Notes under the pieces: generated by a model
Databases searched by the model: none
Told to the model about the DNA's origin: nothing
Seen by the model: the letters and a program-made list of their open reading frames with translations, nothing else
Assembly: GCA_020205615.1 (NCBI GenBank)
Contig: CM035169.1
Location: 16,561,258 to 16,625,257, forward strand
Source: Panax quinquefolius
Lineage: Eukaryota > Streptophyta > Magnoliopsida > Apiales > Araliaceae
DNA length: 64,000 bases
Direction of reading: 5' to 3'
Part shown: piece by piece, positions 22,601 through 34,734 of the stretch
Layout: the number at the start of each line of letters is the position of its first letter
Position numbering within the stretch: position 1 is the first letter of the stretch
Program-made: the position numbers and the translations under genes

Positions 22601-24344
22601 TTTGTACTCACTGTTATTTTACCAATTATTGGCCCATTATGCAATAATTGGCCCATAACCTACAACCAATTATTTCACCTAATGCAATAAGTCATACCAA
22701 TTATTTGTTAATATATTATTGTAAATCAAAGAAGGGCTGTTTTTATATTAAATTTGTTAATATAAAAAATTATTTGATATCGGTATAACTGAAAACCGAA
22801 CCCGAAAAAACGGCACCGATTGTATCGAACCGGCACCAAAACGGTTATTCGGTACTCCATTTTGAAAAGATTTTTCGGTTCGGTGCGGGTTCGGTTTTTT
22901 TCGTACCGGTTCGGTTTTTTTACCGATGAGCACCCCCTAATCATGGCCACCTACCTATTCACCTAATGAAGTCATTGTCACACGAATATGATACTCCCTC
23001 CATTTGGAAAAGAACGTCGTACTTTTTTTGTTGAATTTGTTTTAGAATGTTGGAAGTTTATTTTTTTTTGAATATTGATTTTGCCCTTTATGTTCTAGCA
23101 TTGTAAAAAAATTAACCGAAAAATTATGTTTAGGGGGTCTTATACAAAGTAAAAGCCTTAGTTTTTGAAAAATATGTAGGACTTTCTTTTCCAAAAAGAT
23201 GCATAAGTGCGACTGTGAAGTAATTGCTGCTTAAACTTCACATGTTTCCTAGAGTGTCTATAAGATCTGGAGAGCATAGACAAAATGCAAGACCTGAGAA
23301 ACTTTACAGAAAAAGAGGATGATTTTGGGAAGTTAACTTGCAGACTATTGTTTTATCAAGTCAATACTAAATTCTTCTTTAACTTTCAAAGTTCGAACAT
23401 CGACAGAATTAACAATTTAACTTTGAACATCTTTTCCTTCACTATGTACATATATGTCATCTAAATCCTAACTTAGGTATAGTTTACAATTAAAACTATG
23501 CCTCTATAAGTCGAAAAAGTTTTGTTTCTCAGATCATCCTTCAATAAAAATACAGCTTAATACAATTACAAAATACTTTCAATGATGTCACAGAAATAGA
23601 ATTGTGCTTAAAATGCATCCTTACCCCCTACATTCAAACAAGGGTGTTATTTAAGGTTTTCTTACCCTCACAAGTCACAACCTCTCTCCAATATTCTATA
23701 TCAATATATGTTTAGGGTAGCAGCATATTCTATTGATGCAAGTTTAGCATAACTAACTTTGGCCAACTAAGCAGCATTTTCCTCTAGTAACATTTTCCGC
23801 TACAAGTTCCTAAAACTGTTCATGTGAACCATTGAGAACAACAGTAAAAATAACAATGTCCAACAAGAAGAAAAATCAGTTCCAACAATAATTAAACTCT
23901 CAATCATATAATACAATAAAATTTAACCTATTACTTACATACCGTCATGCATGCACACACTTGATATATTTTAATAATGTTTGTCTAGTAGTTATCTTTT
24001 CGAATCAGAAACACACCAATACATATTTACATATACATACACACCCCTCACATACAGACACACAAACAGCAAAATAATTTAGAATTCAAATGACAACCTG
24101 AAGTTTATGCAATTCATGAGTCATCGATCTGTAAGCATCCCAAAGGAGCTCATTCTGCTTCTCCAAATGCCTGCGCATAGACATGACACACAAACAATAA
24201 CATTTAAAGGAAAGTGATTATATACATGTATAATATACAAGGGACTAAGGGAGAAACAGTATTGCAAGGAATGAGATTTATGCAGGCTTACTCGGATGTT
24301 TCTCTGGTGTATCTTGGATCCATTCTGTTATATTGGGTTGTCAT
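16690..24344 (-). CDS. Small charged coiled-coil-like protein (78 aa), three exons
   Basis: Minus-strand exons 24344-24292, 24170-24098 and 16800-16690 join in frame across GT-AG introns of 121 bp and 7,297 bp. The protein starts MTTQYNRMDPRYTRETSE, continues HLEKQNELLWDAYRSMTHEL (heptad-like, so possibly coiled coil), and ends in an acidic tail rich in D, E, S and K before TAG. No signal peptide or membrane segment is seen. I do not recognise a named family. The pattern MDPR..E..HLEKQNELL.DAYRSM.HELHKLQ looks like a conserved plant protein of unknown function, which is from memory and not checked. A non-coding first exon may exist upstream, as an acceptor-like CAG occurs 20 bp before the ATG. 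The long intron is filled with nested transposons. Confidence 0.55.
18522..20365. mobile_element. Non-autonomous Mutator-like element (11-bp target duplication)
   Basis: TGATCCTAAGC is directly repeated at 18511-18521 and 20366-20376. The ends are inverted: aatgttcgaaaa on the left and ttgtttgaaatgg on the right (reverse complement), followed on both sides by GC-rich cctcgaggcg/gtaagcctcg motifs. A 9-11 bp duplication and this length fit the Mutator superfamily. No transposase frame is seen. It itself contains the hAT-like element 18958-19964. Confidence 0.65.
18958..19964. mobile_element. Non-autonomous hAT-like element, TIR TAGGAGTGAGCA
   Basis: Ends are TAGGAGTGAGCA and TGATCAGTCCTA (10 of 12 positions inverted). 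The 8-bp repeat TTAGTAGT flanks it at 18950-18957 and 19965-19972. The interior near both ends is dense in CCGAAT/ATTCGG. No transposase is seen. It belongs to the same family as 40608-40995. Confidence 0.7.
20600..24097. other. Remainder of the long intron: transposon remnants, no gene
   Basis: It contains a CGGTT-rich block with a hAT-like right end (22425-22935, ending gagcaccccctaa) and a Stowaway-like element (22988-23205). The rest is AT-rich without supported coding frames. Open frames here are short and have no recognisable product. Confidence 0.5.
22988..23205. mobile_element. Stowaway-like MITE remnant
   Basis: The left end is tactccctccatttggaaaa, and the right end read in reverse is catctttttggaaaagaaag. 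The ctccctcc start and the shared ttggaaaagaa stretch fit the Stowaway (Tc1/mariner) MITEs of plants. The right end lacks the ctccctcc part, so it is decayed. Confidence 0.5.
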
Positions 24345-24528
24345 CTTCCAAGAATCTGTGAAGCCTGTGCAAGCCAAGTGTTGAACACTATTTTGGAAAT
24401 GATATCTTATCTGCCAAGAATCAAGTACCTGTCAGAGAATGCCAATTTGATTATTCAAAAGGATGTTCTAAAACATTGCCTGCATAAATTGAAATAACAG
24501 ATATACATACATGCATATATATATATAT

Positions 24529-24846
<318 letters not shown>

Positions 24847-25468
24847 TCCATAACTTGAAAAGATAATTAAAAGAAGTTCCAAGTTCTTACCAAGATTTCT
24901 TTATTTAAAGTCAATAACACAAAATCACATCAGCTTGTTACAATTAGAAACTCAAGAGGATAATATGCAGGTTATAACTAACTAGAATTTCAAAATCAAG
25001 TATATCTATCAAACAATCAAATTCTATGTACACAGACATGATGTAAAATCCCAAGGCCACAAAATTCAACACGCAAATTGGATCTTTAAATAAAAAGAGT
25101 TTCCAATAACGAGAACACTCGTTCAGTCCCAGACAATACTAAGAAGATTCAACAAAAACTGCTTCAGTAAACAGTGGCGGAACCAGAACGTGTTTTTAGG
25201 GGGATCAAAATATATTAGTAAAAAAAATTTATTTATTGACGCTTAAAGAGCTTCTTTCGGTTGTATGACTGAAACGAGACAACTGTTTAGACTATTTGCA
25301 AAAACGAACACCATTAGACAACCAACTAAATTCCAAAATATACGTAAAAAGGAACGAACAGAATCCATAAACAAATTAATGATGCCATTCACAGGAAAGA
25401 AGAAAGATTGACAACAAACTCAAGCCTAACACAGTTTAGACAACCAAGCACAGACAATGCAAAAATAT

Positions 25469-25712
25469 GCTCCCTCCATACCAAAATATTTTATCGATAT
25501 TGACTTTTAAAAAGTAAATTTTCAAATATAAAATTTATATGATTCATTTTAATTTTGAAAAAAATCTCATAATTAGTAGTACATTTTAGATAATTATGAT
25601 ATTCATAATTATATTAACAAAATTAAATGACCCAATCAAATTTTGAATTTCAAAAGGTTCAGACACTTTTTAAAAACTCAATAGTGATAGTGTGATACTA
25701 TAATTTGGAACA
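25469..25712. mobile_element. Stowaway-like MITE
   Basis: It starts ctccctccataccaaaat and ends atttggaacaggag, whose reverse, ctcctgttccaaat, is the inverted partner. It sits inside the hAT-like element. Confidence 0.45.
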
Positions 25713-26062
25713 GGAGTCATAATTGAAACTGTCTAACAAAAGACAATTTGTTAAACTTAAACATACACTGTATCAAAAGTTTCTCTGGTAAAGGAGGCAC
25801 GAAAAAAAAAAATTAGAAAAATTAGCCCCAAGATGAGAAGGCCTAGAGTTCTGATACCTCATACCAACATGTAGATCAGTAGATGAAGATCAGAGCAGCA
25901 GCGACCGCCGTCAGGGGGAGAGGCGCGGGCCGCGAGGCTGAGCTGAGGAGGCAGAGGAGCAGTCGGCGCCCGACGGAAAAGAGTGAAGAGAAAGAAGGTC
26001 CTAAATTCTAATGCCCTAATTCCTACCTGATGACCCTGATAAGATTAGGATTTTTTTTTTAA

Positions 26063-26080
26063 ATGAAACGACGTCGTTTT
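26063..26080. other. Perfect palindrome AAACGACGTCGTTT
   Basis: The palindrome lies 20-30 bp left of the Mutator-like insertion. It contains ACGT cores of the kind bound by bZIP factors, but no gene is nearby that it clearly serves. Confidence 0.4.
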
Positions 26081-26519
26081 GAGTTACTAAAAAAAAGGCA
26101 AAAAGCCCACTTTTGGTTATAGTGGTTATAGTGATTTAACGAATTAACCACTGTGCTTTTAAAATATTTAATTAGTCCATTGAACTTTTTAAATTTTGTT
26201 AATCGGGTCACTCCGTCCAATTTCATGGACGGACGTTAAATTCAATTGTATATTTACATACGTGACAGCCAAAAAAAAAAAAAAAAAAACAAAATATTTA
26301 ATGACTGGGCAATGATTTGGTAACTAAATAATATTTTCCTATTATTTCTCTCTCTTCCCAAGTTCTTCTTTATTTACTTAAAAGAAATTAATATAAATTT
26401 ATACATTTATAATAATTATTTTATTTTTAAAATTAATTCCAAATAATACAAATAATATATCAAAATTTTATATCAATAAGATCTAATACAATATTTATAA
26501 ATAATATATCAAAATCTTT

Positions 26520-27360
26520 CTTTTTCTTTACCTAAATATTTATAATATGTATAATATTAATAAACATTAATGTTATAATATTTATAATATGTATGTTTTA
26601 TTTAAAAATAAAATAAAAATACTTTTATGTTTTCAAATACTTATAAAATTTTTAAAATAGAAATATTTTTATGTTTTATTTTCTATCTTTTTCTTTACCT
26701 AAATATTTATAATATGTATAATATTAATAAAATTAATATTATAATATTTATAATATGTATGTTTTATTTTAAAAATAAAAATAAAAATACTTTTATGTTT
26801 TCAAATACTTATAAATTTTTTTAAAATAAAAATGTTTTTATGTTTTTTCTTTCTTTTCTTTACCTAAATATTTATAATATGTATAATATTAAATTAATAT
26901 TATAATATTTATAATATGTATGTTTTATTTTAAAATAAAATAAAATTTTAAAATACTTATAAATTTTTTAAAAATAAAATATTCTTGTGTTTTTTTTTCT
27001 TTACCTAAATATTTATAATATGTATAATATTAAATTAATATTATAATATTTATAATATGTATGTTTTATTTTAAAATAAAAATATAAATTTTCAAATACT
27101 TATAAATTTTTTAAAAATAAAAATATTTTTTATGTTTTTTTTCTTTCTTTTCTTTACCTAAATATTTATAATATGTATAATATTAAATTAATATTATAAT
27201 ATTTATAATATGTATGTTTTATTTTAAAAATAAAAATAAAAATACTTTTATGTTTTAAAATATTTATAAAATGAAAGACCAGCATCTGTTTTAAAATACT
27301 TTTATTTTCTTTCTTATTCTTTATCTAAATATTTATAATATGTATAATATTAATTTTATT
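26520..27360. repeat. AT-rich minisatellite, about 6 units of 140-170 bp
   Basis: Each unit contains cctaaatatttataatatg, then tataatattaa, then a TTTTATTTTAAAATAAAA stretch and atacttttatgttt. Unit starts are near 26531, 26698, 26865, 27002, 27157 and 27320. The aatattataatatttataat core is close to self-complementary. Confidence 0.85.
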
Positions 27361-27379
27361 AATATTATAGTATTCATCA

Positions 27380-27835
27380 CATACCATCATATGTTCATCA
27401 TCACAGTTCGTTCAACATCAGCCATGGAAGACCAGCATCTGTTCAGTCAACACAGACTATGCCACCTAGCAGATCTTCATTAATAACTCCAGTTTCAATT
27501 AAGAACTCCACCTAGCATAGATTTGTTCCTCCGACTGAGCTATAGATTTGTTCCTCCGAAATATTTATGTGGGAGGAGGTGTTAGTGTTTGGGTGAGGCG
27601 GGAATCGACTTCCGAAGAAGCCATTTCGCTGGAATTTGGGAGTAGATGTAGATCTGGACCGGATGAAACTCAAATTGAGTGTGGAATTTGGGTGATTTTT
27701 GAGCTTCTATTTGGCGTGGTGGAGACTGGTGGTGGATGGCGGTCGGAGTGGCGGATTGTGGAAAGAAAGCGGTTGTTTGCGGTGGTGATCGGCCGGTGAA
27801 AGTGAGTAGAAGAAGTGAGTCGAGAGTGTGGCCTT
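27380..27835 (+). other. Possible captured gene fragment inside the Mutator-like element
   Basis: GC content and G-rich codon-like runs (27560-27800) differ from the AT-rich repeats on both sides. One 83-residue frame is open (27548-27799) but has no recognisable domain, and other frames carry stops. I cannot name a source gene. Confidence 0.25.
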
Positions 27836-27837
27836 TT

Positions 27838-29980
27838 GAAAATTAGGTATCGTCACCCATCTTGGAGTGCCGCCACTTACATTGTACGTAAATTCAAATC
27901 TGTTTACTAATATAACTGCTGCATCTAACGGCGTAAGCATAAAATGAGTTTGAATATAATATTACTAGATATTATACAAACTGAAAAGAGTCTCATTCAA
28001 CTATTATCGCACTATTTCACATAATAGTGAGGAAGACTACTAACGCTATCCTCCTGACCATTACTTTGCTCGTTAACTCGTCTCGTCTATGTTTTCATTT
28101 CATTTAAGAAAGCAGTGAAAGAAAAAGGTAATTTTGAAATATTACGACTCAAGATAATGCGAGAATAAATTATCAAAGCACAAAGTGTTAAACCGATAAA
28201 ATCTGATAAACTGATAGGTTTAAGCTGCGGTGGAATACGTAATCCATTAAAAAAATCGAAGTAGAATAAAGTCTACTATCTTTAGGTTTTAAAAGGTTTT
28301 ATTGATTTTTATCATTTGAGGCTAGAACAATAAATAATACCAATTACATCTAATCATCACTTGTCTACGCGGTCGAGGATTTTCATCAAATTATCGATGG
28401 TCGTATTTATATCTGCAATCATCGGCATTGGTCATAATCATACCAAAACTATCCATCATCATTGCATTCTGATGCTAATCGGGGACTTTAGTCACATCAT
28501 TTATAGTAATGATTATACCGAATGATCCTTAGTTCAAAGATAACATAATATATACGTGAGGATGATAATGATGACATAATAATTCGATAAAACAAGTTCG
28601 AGAATTATTTAATCCATGAATTATTAACGTCAAATTATTGTCGGCAATCTTTGTTTAAGTAGAAAGTAAAATTCAAGAATGATCGGAAGAATATTTCCAT
28701 TTAAAAAAGATCTTGGATGAAAGCCTTGAATATCGAGGATATTCTACTTAATTTAAATGGAGTATAAATCAAAGTTTTAACTAATTTGGGTATAATAAAG
28801 AATGGAATAATGAAAAGAAATCACCACGTGCCAGTCTTCGCATGGCGAGTTATTCCAACATAATAATGGTGACGGGATATTCCAACAGAATAATAAAGAT
28901 GGGGCAGGATCGGTGTAAAAGCACGAGATAGGATATTCCATTGAGAATGATAAAGACGGAACCGGTCAAGGTGTAAAACATGAGACATGGATGTTCCAAT
29001 GAATAATAAAAAGCGGGCAGGTCGGTGAAACACAGCATGAGACAGGATGTTAAATGAGAATAATAGAAGAATGTCACCAAGTATAGAATTAATGGCAGAT
29101 ATCGAGGTTATTCCAATGAGAATAATAAGCGATGGAATAACGTAAGTGATTTCACCAAGATATAGATGTATATGTATAAATTCCACGTATCTATATTTGT
29201 ATATAGAGAGTTATTAAGCGTTAATAATAGTGAATGGAATGAAATGTTCTTCGAAGAAAATAATAACACACTTCTAGTAAAAAGGCTGAATATAGAAATA
29301 GTGAAGTAGCGAGAATCTTCTTCTTGCTTCATAATTTTCTCTAGCTTCTCTATAATTCTTTCTATAGAGTTTCAATGAATTAAATGAAAAGAAAATAATG
29401 AAGTAATGTTTCTATTTATAGGAAAATGGAATGATAAGAATTAATCCGTTGAGCGGTCAGATTGATTTACTTTTAATCACTACGATTCATATTTAAGAAA
29501 AATCTTTTAAATAAAATATAATATATTCTATTTATATAAAAACATTTTTCTTGTCTGCAAACATTTATGCAATCTTACGCAAAAACTATGCAATCTTACT
29601 ATCGTAATAAAATATAATATATTATTATTTATAGAATAAACTTTAATAAAGTGATTCTATTTTATATAAAAAGATGTTTACTGTTTTATTATTCGTTAAT
29701 AATCTGAATAAAACAAAACGTCATTATCATTATAATAATTCGTATTATTAATCGATGATAATGGAATCAAACCGGTGACTTCACATAAAGCGTGATAATC
29801 AAGTGTCTTCTTGTCTGTGCTACACACGTATTCTTTGTCTTTTCTTCTGAAGGTAGCAAATGAAGAACTACCGGTAAAACTCCATGAATTATTTTCAATA
29901 AAATATTTTATCGTTTTCTCAATCCGAAATGATAATTACATTCATTAGGGTCACCAACGATGAATTGGTAGAGAATATTC
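27838..29980 (-). mobile_element. Diverged gypsy LTR remnant (Tekay-like family)
   Basis: The order of landmarks follows the LTR at 48813-51600: aggtatcgtcacccat (27846), tagtgaggaagactactaac (28026), gaaatattacgactcaagat (28136), then a block with aatcatcactt and kin. It is strongly diverged, and neither end could be placed exactly. It has no coding frame: open frames such as 28821-29186 fall in repeats like tattccaacagaataata. Confidence 0.45.
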
Positions 29981-30726
29981 TCGCTAAATCAATATTAAGT
30001 GCAATCGAATATAATATATAAACATCTTTTGCAAAATTTATAAATCTACCCATTATAATATTATCTCAAATTCACATTTGTAATATTAAAAAATTATTTT
30101 AATGAAATTTAAATCTTTATTGATAAAAATGCAAGGTCTGCGAGAGAGGATAGAAATGGAAGAAGCTTAGATCTCGTTTGGGATTTTTTTCTTCTTCTTT
30201 TTTTGATTCTACAAGTTGGGTGGTGGATTTGAAGGAGAAAGAAAATGAAAAATAAAAAAATTATTAAAAAATGAATTAAAATATTTATTTTAATTTTATT
30301 TATTTTTTGCCACATAATCATTGTTCAGTCATTAAATATTTTGTTTTTTCTTTATTTTTTGGTTGCCACGTATGTAAATATACAATTAAATTTAACGTCT
30401 GGTCATTTGAAATTGGAATGAATAACCTAATTAATAAATTTTAAAAAGTTTGATAAAATTAATTGAATATTTTAAAAGCGTGGTAATTCGTTAAATAACT
30501 ATGTTAAATGGCCAAAAGGTGCTTTTTGCCCTAAAAAAAACCCTGTGTTAATGAAGAACCGAAGAAGAAGACTGAGCCGCCGCCCGCCGCTGAAGTAGGA
30601 AGCAGTGGCATTCCAGCCAGGCAATGGCTGCCCCGCCCGCCCCCCGCCGCCCCTAATTCCGCCTGGACAGCCTCTGCTACCAGGGGCAGATGCCCCCGCC
30701 CCCTAGTTCCGCCCTCTGTCAGCAAG

Positions 30727-32823
30727 ACACAAATTAAAACAGAAAACAGACACGTACCCATATTATATATATATTATGCATTTTACGAATTCAGATATGG
30801 AGAATTGAAAAGGAAAAGTCTAACCTAGTGTGTAAAATTGGGAGAAGTAGAAGAATAAGAATATAGATGAAATTGGATGGAGAGAAACCTGTAAGGGGAA
30901 TTAAAGGAGTTGAGATAGTTATTTGAGAGATGTATCCTCCGGTCGCCTATCACCGTAGTTGAGTAGAGGCACTGAGGCAGTGGCTGGGTTTAAGGACGCA
31001 AGCGGTTTTCAATTTTTATTTTTTTTTAAAACGGAAAGAAGTAATATAGGCCCGTACCCGTTCCAAAATATTCCCTCCAGGCCTCCATTCCGGAACAATT
31101 TTTGGAAATTAATTTGAGTTGTTTTTAAATTTAAAATTTGTATTCATTAATTTATTTTTATCAGTATAATTCTATTGTAAATTATTTAAATTGTATAATT
31201 AATTCTAAAATTTGTTGTTTTTAAAAGTTATGTAAATCGCAATAAATTTAAATTTTAAATAAGTCAAATTTGATTTGAATTTGGAATGGACGATTGTTGA
31301 AATTGTTTATATAAAATTATTGTTGCTAAGTTTAATTATTTTCTTAATTCTTAATTTGTTTAGAGCCTATACTGTTACACTTTCTTAGAACTTAAAGTAT
31401 GTTACATTTGTTCCTAGAGCACAAGACAGAGCTTGGAAAAGGGGGCAAGAGGGAAAGTAAGGGTAATAAGACTATAAAATGAACCAAATTATTCGGGCTC
31501 GATTCGATTAAAAGTTTGATTTGAATTTGACTAAAAATATAAATGATTCAAATATAATTAAATTTTAAATTACTTGAACATCTTCAAATTATAATTTTTT
31601 ATTAATATTCGAATTATATTCATTCGAAAAGTTAAACTGTTTGAATTCGATTCGAGATCGTGCTCGACTCGGTAGCTAAACGAGTCTATCTTATTTAAAA
31701 ATTTTGTAAATCAAATATTAGAAACTCAATACTTGGTTCGACTCTGTTCATTTATACCCGTAAAGGGGAATATGGAGAAAACTTACTTTTGATTTTTTGT
31801 AGCTAATTCTGACTTTTTGCTAAAGGGTAAACTTATAAATCCTTATGACATTGGACAGTAAAAAAAACATTTATTACCATACTATCACCTTTGGTCTTAA
31901 TTTTGTAATCTGTTTGAAACAAATATCATTTTTCGTTTGGGTGCTGATAAATGCACACCTTAACGATAAGAAAATGACTAATTTATCTTTAATAAATGAG
32001 ACTTAATCCTCGAAACATAACTTGATTTTACAATTACTAATTGTTTATAATTTTTTTAAATTAAAACGCAATTGCTGATTTTTATTTTCAATTTTTTTTT
32101 TTTATAAAAACAATCTCATCTTGATGGCACATAAATATGAGAACAATCAACAAACACCTTTATTATAAACAAATGAGTCATTTTCTTAGTTGTGGGTGCA
32201 TTTGGACCGTAGTCTTCATGCTCTCAGTCTGATAATTGTGATGGGTTGGGAAATACTATAACAACAAAACAGTTGGTAAGCCTGGTGGTTTAGTCTAGTT
32301 TTGGGCTACTAGCTGTTAAACTCTCTATATCAACTAGAGTATTATTTGTCATCTGCATGTAGATATTGGAATGGAAGAATTAAACAGACCGAGAATAATG
32401 TTTGTCCTTGAATCAGTATGGCATAATTACAATTTTTCCACTTTTAATTCATCAATCTCTCTCAATATATAATATTAATATTACACACTTGTTAAATTCT
32501 TTCATAACAAAAAGAATAAATTAATGACAAATCAATCAACATTTTGCCTAGTTTCATCATCAAATCCACTTTCAAAGATGTAACTATAAAAATAATAATT
32601 TATTATTATTATTATTATTATTATAAATAAAGAGAAAGACAGATAAACAGACAGACAGAAAAATGATAGAAAGGAAAAAGAATATATCATTCTGTGGTTT
32701 CAAACTCTGTAGATGAACTAATAATAATAAAGATCATGTGATGGTGAGTAGGTCCTTCTTTCTTGTTCAACTTCATATTTTAAGGCAAAAATTGGATTGG
32801 ATGGAGGCCCTTTTAAAATCTTC

Positions 32824-32826
<3 letters not shown>
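30727..32826. other. Intergenic, no gene seen
   Basis: AT-rich. 30760-31000 is less AT-rich and could be a leader, but no coding frame follows. A dispersed repeat at about 31497-31567 (aaaagtttgatttgaatt) recurs at about 36590-36660. A TTA microsatellite is at 32597-32623. Confidence 0.45.
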
Positions 32827-32866
<40 letters not shown>

Positions 32867-33007
32867 CAAAATACAACTGATTTTGAATTTTTCACTCACC
32901 CTAATAAATCATTTGGACAGTTCAAAATTTTAGATAAATCTCATCTCGTCCATATGATGAGAGAGCATTTGGGCCCATTGCTTAGTGTGTCTATATATAT
33001 ATATATA
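32827..33007 (-). mobile_element. Micron-like repeat between two (AT)n tracts
   Basis: A ~130-bp segment (32866-32993) lies between (AT)n at 32827-32865 and (TA)n at 32994-33007. Part of it (32868-32955) is, in reverse, a diverged copy of the sequence at 34795-34990, which is also bordered by AT tracts. Confidence 0.45.
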
Positions 33008-33242
33008 TGCCTTAATTCATTAATTTATTTTAGCTGTTCACACATTTTAACTTTGAAGTACTTTCCAAATGATTAATCTTCATGAATCTTTAAAGCTAGA
33101 CAGCCAGCCAGCTACCCAATTCTTGCATATTCATTGAACCACATCACAAATCATTACTTTTAATCTTCAAACTTAATTTAAAACTGAAGAAGAATAAATA
33201 TATTATGATGACTTCTGCTGCATCTATGAGTAAGGTGAGAGC

Positions 33243-33376
33243 GGTTAACATGAAATTAACTTTGGTCAATTGATCAATACAATGTTAACACGCAGATAAG
33301 AAGTGATCTTTCTTTGCATGTCAGTACTGTATTAGTCAATTGACCAACTTACCATGAAGTTAACTTAATGGTAACC
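33243..33376. mobile_element. Hairpin MITE, copy 1
   Basis: Arms are ggttaacatgaaattaac, then ttggtcaattgatcaatac. They are matched in reverse by ggttaccattaagttaac, then ttggtcaattgactaata. Nearly the whole 134 bp can fold on itself. Two relatives lie within 2.8 kb (34294-34431 and 35963-36098). No clear target duplication. Confidence 0.65.
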
Positions 33377-33516
33377 GAATCCGAGTAAAATATTTGCTCA
33401 AATTTCTCAACACTCACTACCATCATTAATACCGTCATAGCCCTTCATATAGCTATGGCGACGGATTTTTAACCTATTGCGATGGTCCGAAATAAATCAT
33501 TTATAGGTGGTTTAGA

Positions 33517-33564
<48 letters not shown>

Positions 33565-34293
33565 TTTCATGTGCTCTGCAATGATCACTTAAACTCTACT
33601 GAGAAACAGCCTCTTTGTTTTATACTCTATATATTTCACAAAAACAATACAAGAATATTATATATTTTTTCAAAATAATAAATTATTATGTTAGTAATAT
33701 TAAAAGTGTATTTAAAAGTTTGAATTCAAAAATTGCATAACAGTTATGTTTTTTTCCTACTGTTATAAAATAAGTTTTTGAATGTAATTACTATAAAATA
33801 AAAATGTTTTGTTTGAATGTTGTAACTGATAACAACTTTATTTTTGTGGTTATTGCAACAATTTTTATTTTATTTTAATGGGTGGTTTAAATTTGTGTTG
33901 TTTTTGTAATCTTATAAATACGCAATATTTTTGAAACAACAAAAGCTCTCGGTTATAATTTTAAAAGAAATTCTCAAGGGTTCCTTGTTAGTATTCCGAT
34001 GGAACAATCTTTGAAAGAGTTTGAGCATTCCGGTTATTCTTTGTGCAAATTAGAAGTTCTGAGACAGAGAATAATTTTGCAGCAACAATTAAGTAATGAG
34101 ACACTTTGTATAAAACATAAAAAATGTATACCGTGAATATGTATTGAGATGCGAAATGATTGTGCAAAATTGTAATAAACTTATGAGACTAGTCTTTTTA
34201 TAAAAATGTATGTATGTATGGCGTGAATATATATTTAGATACGAAATCATCATTTCATTTCATAATGGCATGAATGTGAACTTATGAGGAAGT

Positions 34294-34431
34294 GGTTAGT
34301 ATGAAGTTTATTTTGGGGTAAGTTGGTTAATTATATCGACGATAGAATATTGTGCATGACGAGAGTTGTTGTCAAGATTGTATTATGATACCAATCAATT
34401 AACTTACCAACAAAATAACTTCATGCTAACC
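34294..34431. mobile_element. Hairpin MITE, copy 2
   Basis: The left arm is ggttagtatgaagtttattt and the right arm in reverse is ggttagcatgaagttatttt, each followed by ttggtaagtt-like sequence. Same family as 33243-33376. Confidence 0.65.
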
Positions 34432-34734
34432 GGATCCAACTTATGAATGGATTAATAATGGGTTAATAACTTAAGTTGTGGCCATGCATGTACTCCATAT
34501 ATATAAAATCATTTGTATTTGGTGTGTGTTTGCACGGGCTCCCTGTTCTACGCCACTAACAAATATTTTTTTTGTTTTTGTTTTTGTGAGAAAAAACACG
34601 TTAAAAGAAGTAATTAAACACTACATTTGGTTGGAGATTTTATTGGAATGGGGAGAAAAGATTTACCTCAAGAAATTACTCTAAAAATTAATCAGGTGAA
34701 GTTGGGAATGCTCGACCACATGCATGCATGTCAT

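Larger units (their letters stand above)
26097..30531. mobile_element. Non-autonomous Mutator-like element with ~215-bp terminal inverted repeats
   Basis: 26097-26312 and 30310-30531 are inverted copies: ggcaaaaagcccacttttgg on the left and gggcaaaaagcaccttttgg on the right in reverse, continuing through acgttaaatt and tttacatacgtg to aaaatatttaatgactg. TAAAAAAAA flanks both sides (26088-26096 and 30532-30540), a 9-bp duplication typical of Mutator elements, though the A run weakens it. No transposase frame is seen. Inside are an AT minisatellite, a segment with gene-like composition (27380-27835) and an old LTR. Mutator-like elements are known to capture host sequence. Confidence 0.7.
25172..30718. 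mobile_element. hAT-like element CAGTGGCGG, split by a Mutator-like insertion
   Basis: The left end is CAGTGGCGGAACCAG (25172) and the right end in reverse is CAGAGGGCGGAACTAG (30718). The flanks TCAGTAAA (25164-25171) and TCAGCAAG (30719-30726) match at 6 of 8 bases, fitting an aged 8-bp hAT duplication. Removing the insertion 26097-30531 leaves about 1.1 kb. The same family, with a better duplication, is at 44060-44723. The part right of the insertion is very GC-rich (30560-30711), unlike the surroundings. No transposase is seen. Confidence 0.6.

Noticed and set aside
22130..22656. Overlapping minus-strand frames (81 and 121 residues)
   Set aside because: They have no domain, lie within the transposon-filled intron and overlap CGGTT-rich repeat sequence.
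25870..25990. GC-rich stretch considered as the 5' leader of the small minus-strand gene
   Set aside because: It lies inside the hAT-like element 25172-30718, so its origin is better explained by the transposon; a promoter role cannot be shown.
28821..29186. 121-residue minus-strand frame
   Set aside because: It falls in the diverged LTR, with repeated tattccaa/aataataa units, and has no domain.
33440..33520. gcgacgg/gcgatgg motifs suggesting another transposon end
   Set aside because: Only one side is visible and no inverted partner or duplication was found.
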